From NCBI RefSeq assembly GCF_000262755.1, contig NZ_AFEU01000002.1, positions 930,001 through 994,000 on the forward strand: a stretch of 64,000 nt of DNA, read 5' to 3'. Shown here in pieces: positions 37,343 through 45,267 of this stretch (position 1 is its first letter; every line of letters starts with the position of its first letter). Position numbers and translations under genes: made by a program. This DNA is from Bacillus methanolicus PB1 (GTDB taxonomy: Bacteria > Bacillota > Bacilli > Bacillales > Cytobacillaceae). The notes under the pieces are model-generated. The model did no database searches, was not told the origin of the DNA, and was given only the letters and a program-made list of their open reading frames with translations.

Positions 37343-38841
37343 ACTAGCCTTGCATAAAAGTAAATAAATTCAATATTTTACTTTATTTAACATAATCTTT
37401 TTTAATCTAGATGCAAAAAAGGCTAACTCCATTTAAGTTAGCCTTTTTTGTCCCATTTATTTGAATTTATGTATATTAATTGTAATTTATACTTCGTTTA
37501 TTATTTTTCCTTTTTTGGCTTTATCATTGCTACTTTTTCTGCAAAAACTAAGTCTTCTTCCTTTTTTTTAGGTACTTTTTGTCGCCCTTTTGATGTCCTT
37601 GTACACCTTCGATTCAGTTCTTTTTCAAATTCCTGCCAAGATAAATGTAAATAGGTTCGGATTAACCGCAGTACTCCCCATATTGTTTTTTTCGTTTGTG
37701 TCTTTAGTTTTATTTGTAGTACTAGCCCATAGGCAATCAGCGAAAGAAACATCTGATTCCAGATTCCTTGGGGTTTTGTACTCCAAATTTTGGTTGAACG
37801 AAGATGTTGTTTAATCCATCTAAAGAAGATCTCAATCGCCCACCGATGACGGTAGATTTCCATTATTTGTTCAGGCGGTAAGTCAAAGCGTGTGGTAATA
37901 ATTCGGTATAGATGTCCTTCTTCATCAAAAAATTCGACGAGACGTACCGGGTGCAATTTCTCGTTCGAGGTTACACCAATCTTTACTGTCGCATCCATAC
38001 GAATCAACGGATGGTTTAAAATTTTTCTATCGAGATAGATTACCTTGTGCTGCTCTTTAATTCTTACAATGAAAGAAATACCACGTTCCGCCCAGTTATT
38101 GATTTTTTTATGAGAAGCATATCCACGATCCATGACGTAAGTTGAATCAGATTCAACCACAAGGAAGTCGGAACCTTCAAAATCACTGACATTTCCAGTT
38201 GATGGAATAATTTGGTCTGGAAAAGCAATGTCTGGAGAAGCTACCACTAAACGGGTGTGCATTTTTACCTGAGTAGAATTTTTTGATACATAAGCCCAGT
38301 TAGCTAACTGTTCAGGCAGCTTAAAGGAAGAAGAGTCAATTATGGCTAATCTCCCAATTCCCTTTGGTAGACCAGATAAATTTCTAGTTTGAATTTCAAT
38401 ATCTTTGACCACTCGAAAAAAAAGATCTTGTACCCATTCAGTTGGTAATTCATTTATCCTACGGCTTAGTTGTGAACCACTTATGCTTTCTAAATTTAGG
38501 CTTTTCATGAGGTCTTTATCAGCCCGTAATTTCTCCTCTATATCAGTATATGAGCTCCAATTACCCAGCTGAGCAGCAACAAAAATTTTTACAAGGGCAT
38601 CAGCTCTTAATTTTTTTTGATCATAGTTTAAAAGAGGACAGGAAAGCTTTTCCGTAGATAAAAGGGAAAAACATTGACGAACAACAGATGGTTGAGCTAT
38701 ATTTACATTGCTCATGATAAAAACTCCTTTGTAGAAAACTTGTTGATGGGACAACAAGCTAACAATTCTACAATAGGAGTTTTTTTCTTTTTAGTAAACC
38801 TTTTTTTATTTTCCTGAATTTGTAACCTTTGCAAGGCTAGT
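37343..38841 (-). mobile_element. IS4-family (IS231-like) insertion sequence, copy 2
   Basis: 1499 bp with the same ends (ACTAGCCTTGCA/TGCAAGGCTAGT) as the element at 21561 and, as far as I can see, the same sequence throughout. The flanking direct repeat is GGTCTGACCC at 37332-37341 and 38842-38851 if the left C at 37342 belongs to the element. The terminator-like hairpin at its 3' side is repeated at 37415-37450. Confidence 0.95.
37501..38715 (-). CDS. IS4-family transposase, copy 2
   Basis: 404 residues, identical in sequence to the protein at 21719-22933, with the same AAAGGAG ribosome-binding site and intact DDE residues. Confidence 0.93.
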   Translation of the reverse strand: MSNVNIAQPSVVRQCFSLLSTEKLSCPLLNYDQKKLRADALVKIFVAAQLGNWSSYTDIEEKLRADKDLMKSLNLESISGSQLSRRINELPTEWVQDLFFRVVKDIEIQTRNLSGLPKGIGRLAIIDSSSFKLPEQLANWAYVSKNSTQVKMHTRLVVASPDIAFPDQIIPSTGNVSDFEGSDFLVVESDSTYVMDRGYASHKKINNWAERGISFIVRIKEQHKVIYLDRKILNHPLIRMDATVKIGVTSNEKLHPVRLVEFFDEEGHLYRIITTRFDLPPEQIMEIYRHRWAIEIFFRWIKQHLRSTKIWSTKPQGIWNQMFLSLIAYGLVLQIKLKTQTKKTIWGVLRLIRTYLHLSWQEFEKELNRRCTRTSKGRQKVPKKKEEDLVFAEKVAMIKPKKEK

Positions 38842-38930
38842 GGTCTGACCCTTGGGCTTATGAGACAGCCTTTTTTTAAATAGTTGATCGATCGGAAATT
38901 ACTATATTCAACTTTAAAGCGCTAGCACGC

Positions 38931-39338
38931 CTACATCCATCTTAATTGTAAAATTAAATGGCAACAGTCAACATTATCCACTTTTCCTTCGAAAAGCAAA
39001 TGAAGGCCGTCGGGATTGAATTTAAAGGATGGCATTCCATTTACACCAGTTGATTGAATCAAACTTTTTACGACTTCAGTTTTGGATTCTTGGGCTGCAT
39101 TCATTAAATCATAAGAGAATTTTTTCGAGTTGGAGATCTTATCAACTACACGTAGCGCATCGCTCATTATGAACTTCATTTGTTTCGCGGAATCCATCAA
39201 CAATTTTGGATCTACAGGAGGGTTTGTTCGGTATGGATAAAACCGGTCATAATTTGCGGGATATTGGTTATATGGAAATACGTAAGGATTAAAGTGAAAA
39301 TTTGAATGGAAATTTTTTTTGTTGTCATAGGGGTACAT
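38931..39338 (-). CDS. Tyr/Asn-rich protein of unknown function (YuzC-like?)
   Basis: 135 residues from ATG 39338; an ATG six bases upstream sits directly against AAAGGGGG and is too close. The N-terminal 45 residues are rich in Tyr, Asn, Phe and Pro (FPYNQYPANYDRFYPYR). The remainder is a folded domain with FSYDLMNAAQESKTEVVKSL and a CCHLILQLRW end. The layout recalls YuzC of B. subtilis, but I cannot confirm it. The N-terminal composition suggests a spore-surface protein. Confidence 0.65.
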   Translation of the reverse strand: MYPYDNKKNFHSNFHFNPYVFPYNQYPANYDRFYPYRTNPPVDPKLLMDSAKQMKFIMSDALRVVDKISNSKKFSYDLMNAAQESKTEVVKSLIQSTGVNGMPSFKFNPDGLHLLFEGKVDNVDCCHLILQLRWM

Positions 39339-39533
39339 GACCATCCCCCTTTCATTTTTTCTTATCATTACACCTTTATCAATATATTCAATCGAACTTA
39401 TCCACATTCTTTGCGATCTTTTGAATAATTGACCTGTATTAAGTTTTTAATAAAGGAAAATGGGAAATAAAAATAGAAATTATAGGAACAATTTTTTTGA
39501 AATTGACAGTGCCGTAAAGAGGAGGAACACTGC

Positions 39534-40139
39534 ATGGATCTAGATTTTATTTTAAGTATCATTGAAGAAGGCGGATATGCCGGGCTATTTTTCTGGCTTT
39601 GGCTGGGTATATTTGGAATGCCCGTCCCGAATGAAGTCATTATTATGACAGTCGGCTTCGCATCTTTCAGGAAGATTCTTAATCCATTATTAACTTTCAT
39701 AGCTTCATATGCGGGAATTTTGTTAGCGTTAACGACGATCTATTTATTAGGGCGTTTTTTAGGCAGACCGCTGCTTCGCTTCTTAGAAAAAAGGAAGAGG
39801 TTTGCCCATTCCATTTCTGTTTCTTTGCACCTAATAGAAAAATATCATTCTTACTCTCTTTTATTCAGTTATTTTTTGCCGGGAATTCGGAATTTTGTTC
39901 CATTTATATATGGTTCCAGCAGGCTGCCATATAAATCGTTTGCTTTTTTTGCCTATATTGGGGCTTTACTATGGTTGTCAGTCGTTTTCACTTTAGGTTA
40001 TTTATTTGGAGATCATATCGATACAATCATGCACTATGGAAAAGAATTGCTAATCCTTGTTGCGGTTATTTTTACGTTTTTTGTGATAGTAAAAATAAAT
40101 AAGAAAAGAAAGCAGAAAATGCATGGCCAGTCTTTTTAA
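39534..40139 (+). CDS. DedA family membrane protein
   Basis: 201 residues with about five hydrophobic segments. DedA/SNARE-associated hallmarks are GMPVPNEVIIMTVGF at the N-terminal re-entrant loop and the FLPGIRNFVPFIYGSSRLPY motif. The family is involved in lipid carrier (undecaprenyl phosphate or phospholipid) recycling and membrane homeostasis. AGAGGAGG precedes the ATG. Confidence 0.9.
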   Translation: MDLDFILSIIEEGGYAGLFFWLWLGIFGMPVPNEVIIMTVGFASFRKILNPLLTFIASYAGILLALTTIYLLGRFLGRPLLRFLEKRKRFAHSISVSLHLIEKYHSYSLLFSYFLPGIRNFVPFIYGSSRLPYKSFAFFAYIGALLWLSVVFTLGYLFGDHIDTIMHYGKELLILVAVIFTFFVIVKINKKRKQKMHGQSF

Positions 40140-40205
40140 AGAAATTTTGATTGTTGGTAGTTATACTGAATTTGATAATTTTCGAATAACAGGAGGGGTA
40201 TTGGA

Positions 40206-40589
40206 GTGGAGATTAAAAATACTCTGATTAATGCATTAGGAATTGAGATTACAGAGCTTGAAAAAGGCAAAGTAACAGCAACGATGCCCGTTGACGAACG
40301 GACGAAGCAGCCATTTGGATTACTTCATGGAGGAGCCTCTGTTGCTCTTGCGGAAACAGTTGCCAGTCTCGGAGCTTATGAACTTGTTGATAAGGAAACA
40401 GAGGCAGTTGCCGGACTTGAAATTAACGCCAATCATGTGTGTCCGAAAACAGACGGGATCGTTACTGCGCATGGAGAGGTTTTACATAGAGGCAGAACAA
40501 CAATGGTTTGGGATATCAAAATCGTTGATGAACAGGAAAAGCTTATTTGCATCTCGAGGTGTACAGTAGCAGTAATCAAGAAAAAATAA
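40206..40589 (+). CDS. yuxO: PaaI-type hotdog thioesterase (YuxO/MenI-like)
   Basis: 127 residues from GTG 40206, after AGGAGGGG. Hotdog fold with FGLLHGGASVALAETVAS and the GRTTMVWDI strand. B. subtilis YuxO is the probable 1,4-dihydroxy-2-naphthoyl-CoA thioesterase of menaquinone synthesis; the similarity fits but the exact acyl-CoA is inferred. Confidence 0.85.
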   Translation: MEIKNTLINALGIEITELEKGKVTATMPVDERTKQPFGLLHGGASVALAETVASLGAYELVDKETEAVAGLEINANHVCPKTDGIVTAHGEVLHRGRTTMVWDIKIVDEQEKLICISRCTVAVIKKK

Positions 40590-40860
40590 ACGGATAGGGC
40601 TTCCGAAGCCATTTGTATTGTCTTCGGCGCCCTCAAACACAAAGTTCAACAATAATTTTTTTGTACCATACCGCAGTTTTTTCTTTTGGCGCCAATATTA
40701 AATTAATGAGCTGTCACCAATTATTTAATATAATCTTTTTCCAAAGACTCAATATTTTCTAAGCTTCTCTGTGCCCATGCAGAACCGTCTGCAAGAATTT
40801 AAGAAAGGAAACTGTCCGAGTTTTATAAGATAAAATCAGGTTAAGATTGGAGGGAAGAAA

Positions 40861-40929
40861 TATGATGATGCGTTTAGTTGCTTATTTGCTAAAAGTTGTG
40901 CTATCATTGGCCGCATGCAGGACAGTTTA
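40861..40929 (+). pseudogene. Orphan lipoprotein signal, probable lost 5' end of the cyclophilin gene
   Basis: Behind GGAGGGAAG, ATG 40861 opens a 22-codon frame MMMRLVAYLLKVVLSLAACR that contains a lipobox (LAAC) and stops three codons later. About 95 bp remain before the cyclophilin start, with lysine- and glutamate-rich codons scattered over other frames. The surrounding 435-bp gap (40590-41024) holds only this and a GGGC/GCCC hairpin at 40596-40633 without a T-run. Confidence 0.45.
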
Positions 40930-41024
40930 AAAGGGATTAAATTCTGCTTAAAATCTAGCAAGTGAGTCAAAACAGAAGAACAAAAAACAAACTATAAGCT
41001 GAAAAGAAAGAAGGGAATGGAACA

Positions 41025-41612
41025 GTGGTCTATCCTCAGTTGAAAACAGAAGTATTGGAAAATGAAAGATTAGTGGAAATGGAAACTTCCATGGGGACAA
41101 TTAAGATTAAGCTTTTTCCTGAATATGCTCCAAAAACAGTAGAAAATTTTATCACTCACAGTGAAAGCGGCTATTATAACGGCTTGATTTTCCATCGCGT
41201 CATTAAAGATTTTATGATTCAGGGCGGGGATCCAAAAGGAAATGGAACCGGAGGAGAAAGTATTTACGGCCATCCTTTTGAAGATGAATTTTCAGACCGG
41301 TTATTCAATATCCGCGGAGCATTATCGATGGCAAATGCAGGACCAAATACGAACGGAAGCCAATTCTTTATTGTTCAAAACAACTTTGTTGATCCGGGTT
41401 TGAAGAGCCAGATGGTACAAGCTGGCTACCCGGAGGAAATTATTGAAGCTTATGAAAATGGCGGAACACCATGGCTTGATTTTCGCCATACTGTTTTTGG
41501 GCAGGTTATAGAAGGTATGGATGTTGTGGATAAAATCGCAAACACTCCGACGGGGCTTCACGATAAACCGAAAGAAGATGTTGTCATTAATAAGATTACC
41601 GTTTTAAAATAG
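41025..41612 (+). CDS. ppiB: PpiB-type cyclophilin, peptidyl-prolyl cis-trans isomerase
   Basis: 195 residues from GTG 41025 (AAGAAGGGA upstream). Cyclophilin signature [20 protein letters not shown], then [19 protein letters not shown] with the catalytic Arg/Phe/Gln set and the [17 protein letters not shown] motif. An insert ([20 protein letters not shown]) is typical of the lipoprotein-type cyclophilins of bacilli, and the N-terminal [19 protein letters not shown] resembles the start of their mature part. Here no signal peptide is attached, so the product should be cytosolic. Confidence 0.9.
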   Translation: MVYPQLKTEVLENERLVEMETSMGTIKIKLFPEYAPKTVENFITHSESGYYNGLIFHRVIKDFMIQGGDPKGNGTGGESIYGHPFEDEFSDRLFNIRGALSMANAGPNTNGSQFFIVQNNFVDPGLKSQMVQAGYPEEIIEAYENGGTPWLDFRHTVFGQVIEGMDVVDKIANTPTGLHDKPKEDVVINKITVLK

Positions 41613-41738
41613 CTGAAAATTTGGATCGCACGCAGGGGAAGTGATTTGGAGTTTACTCTTTACAGTTGGTGAAGACAAAAATAATTGTTATAATATTTCA
41701 TTGAATCACTGCTAAAATGGCAGAAAGGAAGAAGCATT

Positions 41739-41951
41739 ATGATTCAATGGTACGTTTTATCACTGTTTTTATATTTCCCGGAAGACAAGTCAGAGTATAT
41801 ACCGGCTGCGATTTCTTTCATGATCTTTTTTATTGCTTGTATTATTACATTTCGCTTTATCGTCATCTATTCCAGGAAGGAAGAAGAAAAAAGCAAAGAA
41901 CTGGAAAAACGAATTTTAGAACAGAAGGATCAAAATGGAACAGCCAAATAA
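41739..41951 (+). CDS. Small single-span membrane protein
   Basis: 70 residues: a short N-terminal part, a hydrophobic segment (AAISFMIFFIACIITFRFIV) and a charged, coiled-coil-like tail (RKEEEKSKELEKRILEQKD). AAAGGAAG precedes ATG 41739 at good spacing. An overlapping longer frame starting at 41717 lacks a ribosome-binding site. Function unknown. Confidence 0.7.
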   Translation: MIQWYVLSLFLYFPEDKSEYIPAAISFMIFFIACIITFRFIVIYSRKEEEKSKELEKRILEQKDQNGTAK

Positions 41952-41966
41952 GCTGTTCTTTTTTTG
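41938..41966 (+). terminator. Terminator overlapping the small membrane protein stop
   Basis: GAACAGC/GCTGTTC stem with a seven-base loop containing the stop codon, then seven T. Confidence 0.88.
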
Positions 41967-42230
41967 TGGAAAAGGGAGGAGCTGCGCTAACAAAGATAGA
42001 AATGCCAACCTGCTTGAGCAAAATACATGTTTAGATTAGTAAATATTTAAAACCTGGCAACTCTCACACCGGTTTATTATGTTTTAATATGAAGGTTATT
42101 TCCATGTTAGGGTTGGGAGAATAAAGCTCATGTACGTTTTTTATCCTTAGAAAGACATGTGTCTGTTCGTTTAAGTATTTATTAAAAAGGCAAGAATAGA
42201 GACAAATTGTCTTGATGGAGGAAAATTCCC

Positions 42231-42794
42231 ATGAAAAAAGGATGGATGATCATTCTAATGATTCTTTTGGCGGGGTGTGCAGAGGATAATCCTAAAAGTG
42301 TTGATGTAGAAATGTTTAACACTGTAGGCGATTCGCTTGGAAAAATAAAAATAACGGAGCAGGCTTCAGGTGTTAAGCTGGAGGTCAATCTTGAGGGGCT
42401 GCCACCTGGTGAGCACGCAATGCACATTCATGAAACAGGCAAATGTGAACCGCCGGATTTTCAATCGGCCGGAAATCATTTTGATCCTGATAATAAACAG
42501 CATGGCCTGCTGCACCCTAAAGGAGCTCATGCCGGAGATCTTCCAAATTTGATTGTTGAAGATGACGGAAAGGCTAAGGCCGAAATTATGGCTCCACAAG
42601 TTACATTGCAAAATGGAAAAACTTCCTTGTTTACGAAAGAGGGAACATCCATTGTTATACACGAAGAAAAAGATGATGGAATGACTCAGCCTGCCGGAGA
42701 TTCCGGATCAAGGATTGCGTGTGGAAAAATTTCAAATGACAAAGGACAAACAGAGCAGAAAAAAGCACAGGATGACAAACAAGGCGAACAGTAA
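42231..42794 (+). CDS. sodC: Cu/Zn superoxide dismutase-like lipoprotein
   Basis: 187 residues. Signal peptide with lipobox LAGC (Cys16). The SOD domain has [37 protein letters not shown]-type ligands (read in pieces: [23 protein letters not shown]), VIHEEKDD and the final GSRIACG; the disulfide cysteines are in GKCEPP and IACG. Metal histidines appear conserved, unlike B. subtilis YojM, where one is changed. The tail is a charged linker. It should act outside the membrane. Confidence 0.88.
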   Translation: MKKGWMIILMILLAGCAEDNPKSVDVEMFNTVGDSLGKIKITEQASGVKLEVNLEGLPPGEHAMHIHETGKCEPPDFQSAGNHFDPDNKQHGLLHPKGAHAGDLPNLIVEDDGKAKAEIMAPQVTLQNGKTSLFTKEGTSIVIHEEKDDGMTQPAGDSGSRIACGKISNDKGQTEQKKAQDDKQGEQ

Positions 42795-42843
42795 ATAAAA
42801 AAGCGCCTTGATTAAATCTGAGAAAGTAGTGTAAATAAAATTC

Positions 42844-42872
42844 TTTACATTATTGGAATTTCATTGTATATT
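42844..42872 (+). promoter_or_regulatory. Sigma-A promoter of the manganese-riboswitch transcript
   Basis: TTTACA, 17-bp spacer, TATATT; the riboswitch begins about 24 bp after the -10. Confidence 0.75.
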
Positions 42873-42895
42873 GAAATTAAATAAATATTTCTTTT

Positions 42896-43008
42896 TAAAG
42901 GGGAGTAGCTGTACAATAAAGTCGTCATTTCGAGATACGCATCTCCGGCTTTATTGGCAACACTTATGTTGCAGGCAAGACCTTTACTTCATGGTAAAGG
43001 TCTTTTTA
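42896..43008 (+). ncRNA. yybP-ykoY manganese riboswitch with terminator
   Basis: Starts with AAAGGGGAGTAGC (42897-42909), the hallmark 5' strand, and ends with GCAAGACCTTTAC, the hallmark 3' strand. AAAGG pairs with CCTTT (42981-42985) to form P1. The same CCTTT lies in the stem AGACCTTTAC/GTAAAGGTCT of a terminator (42978-43008, T5), so P1 and terminator exclude each other: Mn2+ binding would turn the gene on. The downstream TerC/YkoY exporter gene is the expected target. Confidence 0.93.
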
Positions 43009-43016
43009 TATTTTTG

Positions 43017-43049
43017 AGGCCTTTACCGGATTCAGGTAAGGGCCTTTTT
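43017..43049 (+). terminator. Second terminator in tandem after the manganese riboswitch
   Basis: AGGCCTTTACC/GGTAAGGGCCT stem with a seven-base loop and T5. The arms resemble those of the terminator 30 bp upstream. Confidence 0.8.
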
Positions 43050-43111
43050 ATGTTATTTGAAAAGGCATAAAGGAATTAAAAAATTAATGATTTATGGAGG
43101 AGGATTTTTAC

Positions 43112-43897
43112 TTGGATTTATCACTTTTAATGGAGTATGGTTGGGTTTTGATAGTGCTCGTGTTATTAGAAGGGCTTTTGGCAGCCGATAATGCATTGGT
43201 GCTGGCGATTATGGTAAAGCATTTGCCGGAAAAGGATCGGAAAAAAGCGTTATTTTATGGGCTTGCAGGTGCATTCGTATTCCGATTCGCATCGCTGTTT
43301 GCCATATCGTATCTTGTTGATGTATGGCAGGTTCAGGCTATCGGTGCAACTTATTTATTATTTATGGCGATTAATCATATTTTCCGAAAGATTGTTAATG
43401 GGAGAATCAATCAGAAAGATCAGAAAGAAGTTAAAAAAGGTTCAAGTTTTTGGACGACCGTTATTAAGGTCGAGTTAGCAGATATCGCATTTGCAGTAGA
43501 TTCCATATTAGCTGCGGTTGCCCTTGCCGTAACTTTGCCAGACACCCCGCTGCCAAATATCGGAGGATTGGACGGAGGAAAATTCCTTGTCGTCTTTGCA
43601 GGAGGAATGATTGGTTTAATAATAATAAGATTCGCGGCAAATGTCTTCGTCAATTTGCTGCAAAAGCGTCCCGGTTTGGAGATTGCTGCGTTTATTATTG
43701 TCGGATGGGTGGGCGTTAAGCTTGCTGTCTATACGTTGTCGCATCATGCTCTTAATGTGCTGCCTGAAAGTTTTGCAACATCGCATGAATGGAAAATTAC
43801 GTTCTATGCCGTTTTAATCTTAATTGCTGTTTGCGGGTGGTTGTTTTCAAAAGAAAAGCTGTCTATTGCAGGGGAAAATGAATCAAAAGTATCATAA
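43112..43897 (+). CDS. ykoY: TerC family manganese exporter (YkoY/MeeY-like)
   Basis: 261 residues from TTG 43112, nine bases after GGAGGAGG; ATG 43094 would place this site inside the gene. About seven membrane helices; the conserved acidic motifs EGLLAADNALVLAIM and ADIAFAVDSILAAVAL supply the metal ligands. TerC proteins in Bacillus export Mn2+ and help to load secreted enzymes with it. Control by the manganese riboswitch upstream fits this. Confidence 0.93.
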   Translation: MDLSLLMEYGWVLIVLVLLEGLLAADNALVLAIMVKHLPEKDRKKALFYGLAGAFVFRFASLFAISYLVDVWQVQAIGATYLLFMAINHIFRKIVNGRINQKDQKEVKKGSSFWTTVIKVELADIAFAVDSILAAVALAVTLPDTPLPNIGGLDGGKFLVVFAGGMIGLIIIRFAANVFVNLLQKRPGLEIAAFIIVGWVGVKLAVYTLSHHALNVLPESFATSHEWKITFYAVLILIAVCGWLFSKEKLSIAGENESKVS

Positions 43898-43904
43898 CCA
43901 AAAA

Positions 43905-44002
43905 GAGGCTGAATTAAAACAAAGGGTTAGACTCCGCCAATAAAACATAAAGACAAACATAAATCACTGTTGGAAGGAGCCAGACCCTTATGAGTCAGCC
44001 TC
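43905..44002. repeat. Dispersed palindrome, GACTCA subfamily, 98-bp diverged copy
   Basis: GAGGCTGAATTAAAACAAAG ... CCCTTATGAGTCAGCCTC; inner arms are shortened (CATAAAGACAAACATAAATC). Convergent gap between ykoY and yugF. Confidence 0.85.
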
Positions 44003-44023
44003 TTTTATTTATGTTCCAAAATT

Positions 44024-44935
44024 CTAACTATATATAAATTCCTTAATATGCCGATACACTTCATCCGGTCGTTCCTCCGGCAATAGGTGCCCTGTATTTT
44101 TTAAGATAATAAGCTTAGAATTATTCAATTCGTTTGTTAATCTTTTTCCTACAGAAAGTGGGACAACTTTATCATGCTCACCCCAAATTAATAAGCACGG
44201 GGTTTCAATCTGCTTCAGGGCATTTGAATGCAGATCGCCTTCCCTGTCTCTGATCATCCTTGCTATCGCTTTGAAAATATCTTCCTCTAAAAAGGGCTTC
44301 ATGTAACCGTACATCATTTCCTCATCAATTAACGAGTGATCATACACTACATTCTGCAAGTTATTTCGTACTCCTGACTTTATGAGCCACATTTTTACAT
44401 ATAAATGAAAATATGGAATATAACTTGATAAAATCAACGGCAATTTAGATCGTTTTAAGTAAGCAGAGCTGCAAAGCAGTACTGCTTTTTTTACTAAATC
44501 CGGACGGAGGGAGGCGATTTTTAAGGAAATTTGCCCTCCCATTGAATGGCCGGTCACAGATATTTTCCTAATATCAAGCGATTCTAAAAGGCTGATAACT
44601 GTTCGTGCAATATTTTCATAAGAATAGATAAAATTGTAAGATTTTCCGCTTTTTCCGAAAGGGGGAAGATCAATTGAAATCACATTAAAGTCTTCGTTCA
44701 ACAGCGGAATCAGTCTGCGAAAACTGAAAGTAGACGAAAGAAAACCGTGCAGCAATACGATCGTTTCGTTTGATTGTTCATTGAGGTAATATTCATAATA
44801 TACATCAATTCCATTAATGTTTCTGCTGTCGTTAAAAACGGATCTATACACTCTAGCCTTCACTCCTGCAAACAATCTTTCCAAATTGAACTCTTCTTTA
44901 TTTTCCCCGCTATTTTTAACTTCACTCATATACAA
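44024..44935 (-). CDS. yugF: YugF, alpha/beta-hydrolase
   Basis: 303 residues. Oxyanion motif LLHGFLSSTFSFRRLIP, nucleophile elbow GHSMGG, acid in LLIWGEHDKVVP and catalytic His in NTGHLLPEERP. Closely resembles B. subtilis YugF over its length, with an N-terminal extension of about 40 residues. Substrate unknown. No strong ribosome-binding site is seen before ATG 44935, and the next in-frame ATG (44929) is equally possible. Confidence 0.88.
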   Translation of the reverse strand: MYMSEVKNSGENKEEFNLERLFAGVKARVYRSVFNDSRNINGIDVYYEYYLNEQSNETIVLLHGFLSSTFSFRRLIPLLNEDFNVISIDLPPFGKSGKSYNFIYSYENIARTVISLLESLDIRKISVTGHSMGGQISLKIASLRPDLVKKAVLLCSSAYLKRSKLPLILSSYIPYFHLYVKMWLIKSGVRNNLQNVVYDHSLIDEEMMYGYMKPFLEEDIFKAIARMIRDREGDLHSNALKQIETPCLLIWGEHDKVVPLSVGKRLTNELNNSKLIILKNTGHLLPEERPDEVYRHIKEFIYS

Positions 44936-44990
44936 TAATTATTTTGAAAAAATAAACTTAAGGTAATGCTTTTCTAAACTGAATTTTTGC

Positions 44991-44996
44991 TATAAT
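44991..44996 (+). promoter_or_regulatory. Probable original -10 of alaR-alaT, now upstream of an IS
   Basis: A perfect TATAAT followed 14 bp later by the 8-bp target duplication of the IS6-like element. With the element removed it would lie about 50 bp before the alaR start. A -35 is not clear. Confidence 0.5.
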
Positions 44997-45098
44997 GTAA
45001 TTATTTCAACGAATATATGGTAGTGTCAAAAGTTCTATGAAAACTCAGTATTGGAAGGATGTGTTCTACCGAAAATAGAGAAAATGCCGCCGCAATCG

Positions 45099-45225
45099 CT
45101 CTTGACAAACACGTCAATGGTTTAATTTTGAACCAACAAGGGCGAAGGGAACAAAAAGAAGGCACACCAAAGAAGCCCTTGCCAATTCCCATTTTAAACC
45201 ATTGACTGGTTCGGTTTGTCAAGAG
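45099..45225. repeat. 127-nt stem-loop in the non-coding end of the IS6-like element
   Basis: CTCTTGACAAAC (45099-45110) pairs with GTTTGTCAAGAG (45214-45225), GTCAATGGTTTAA (45113-45125) with TTAAACCATTGAC (45194-45206), and CAAGGGC with GCCCTTG nearer the loop. Confidence 0.85.
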
Positions 45226-45267
45226 TTCGCTTCGCCGATGCTGGTAAGGGCTCTGCTAAACAAAAAG

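Larger units (their letters stand above)
37243..38871. repeat. Dispersed palindrome, TGTCTC subfamily, split by an IS4-type element
   Basis: Left part 37243-37342 (GAGGCCGTCTCATAAGGGTC ... TTATGGGGTCTGACCCC) and right part 38842-38871 (GGTCTGACCCTTGGGCTTAT ... GAGACAGCCT) form one copy around the IS. It sits between convergent genes ending at 37222 and 38931. Confidence 0.9.

Noticed and set aside
41717-42034. 105-codon plus-strand frame overlapping the small membrane protein
   Set aside because: No ribosome-binding site, runs through an intrinsic terminator, and the 41739 frame has a proper start and a clear membrane segment.
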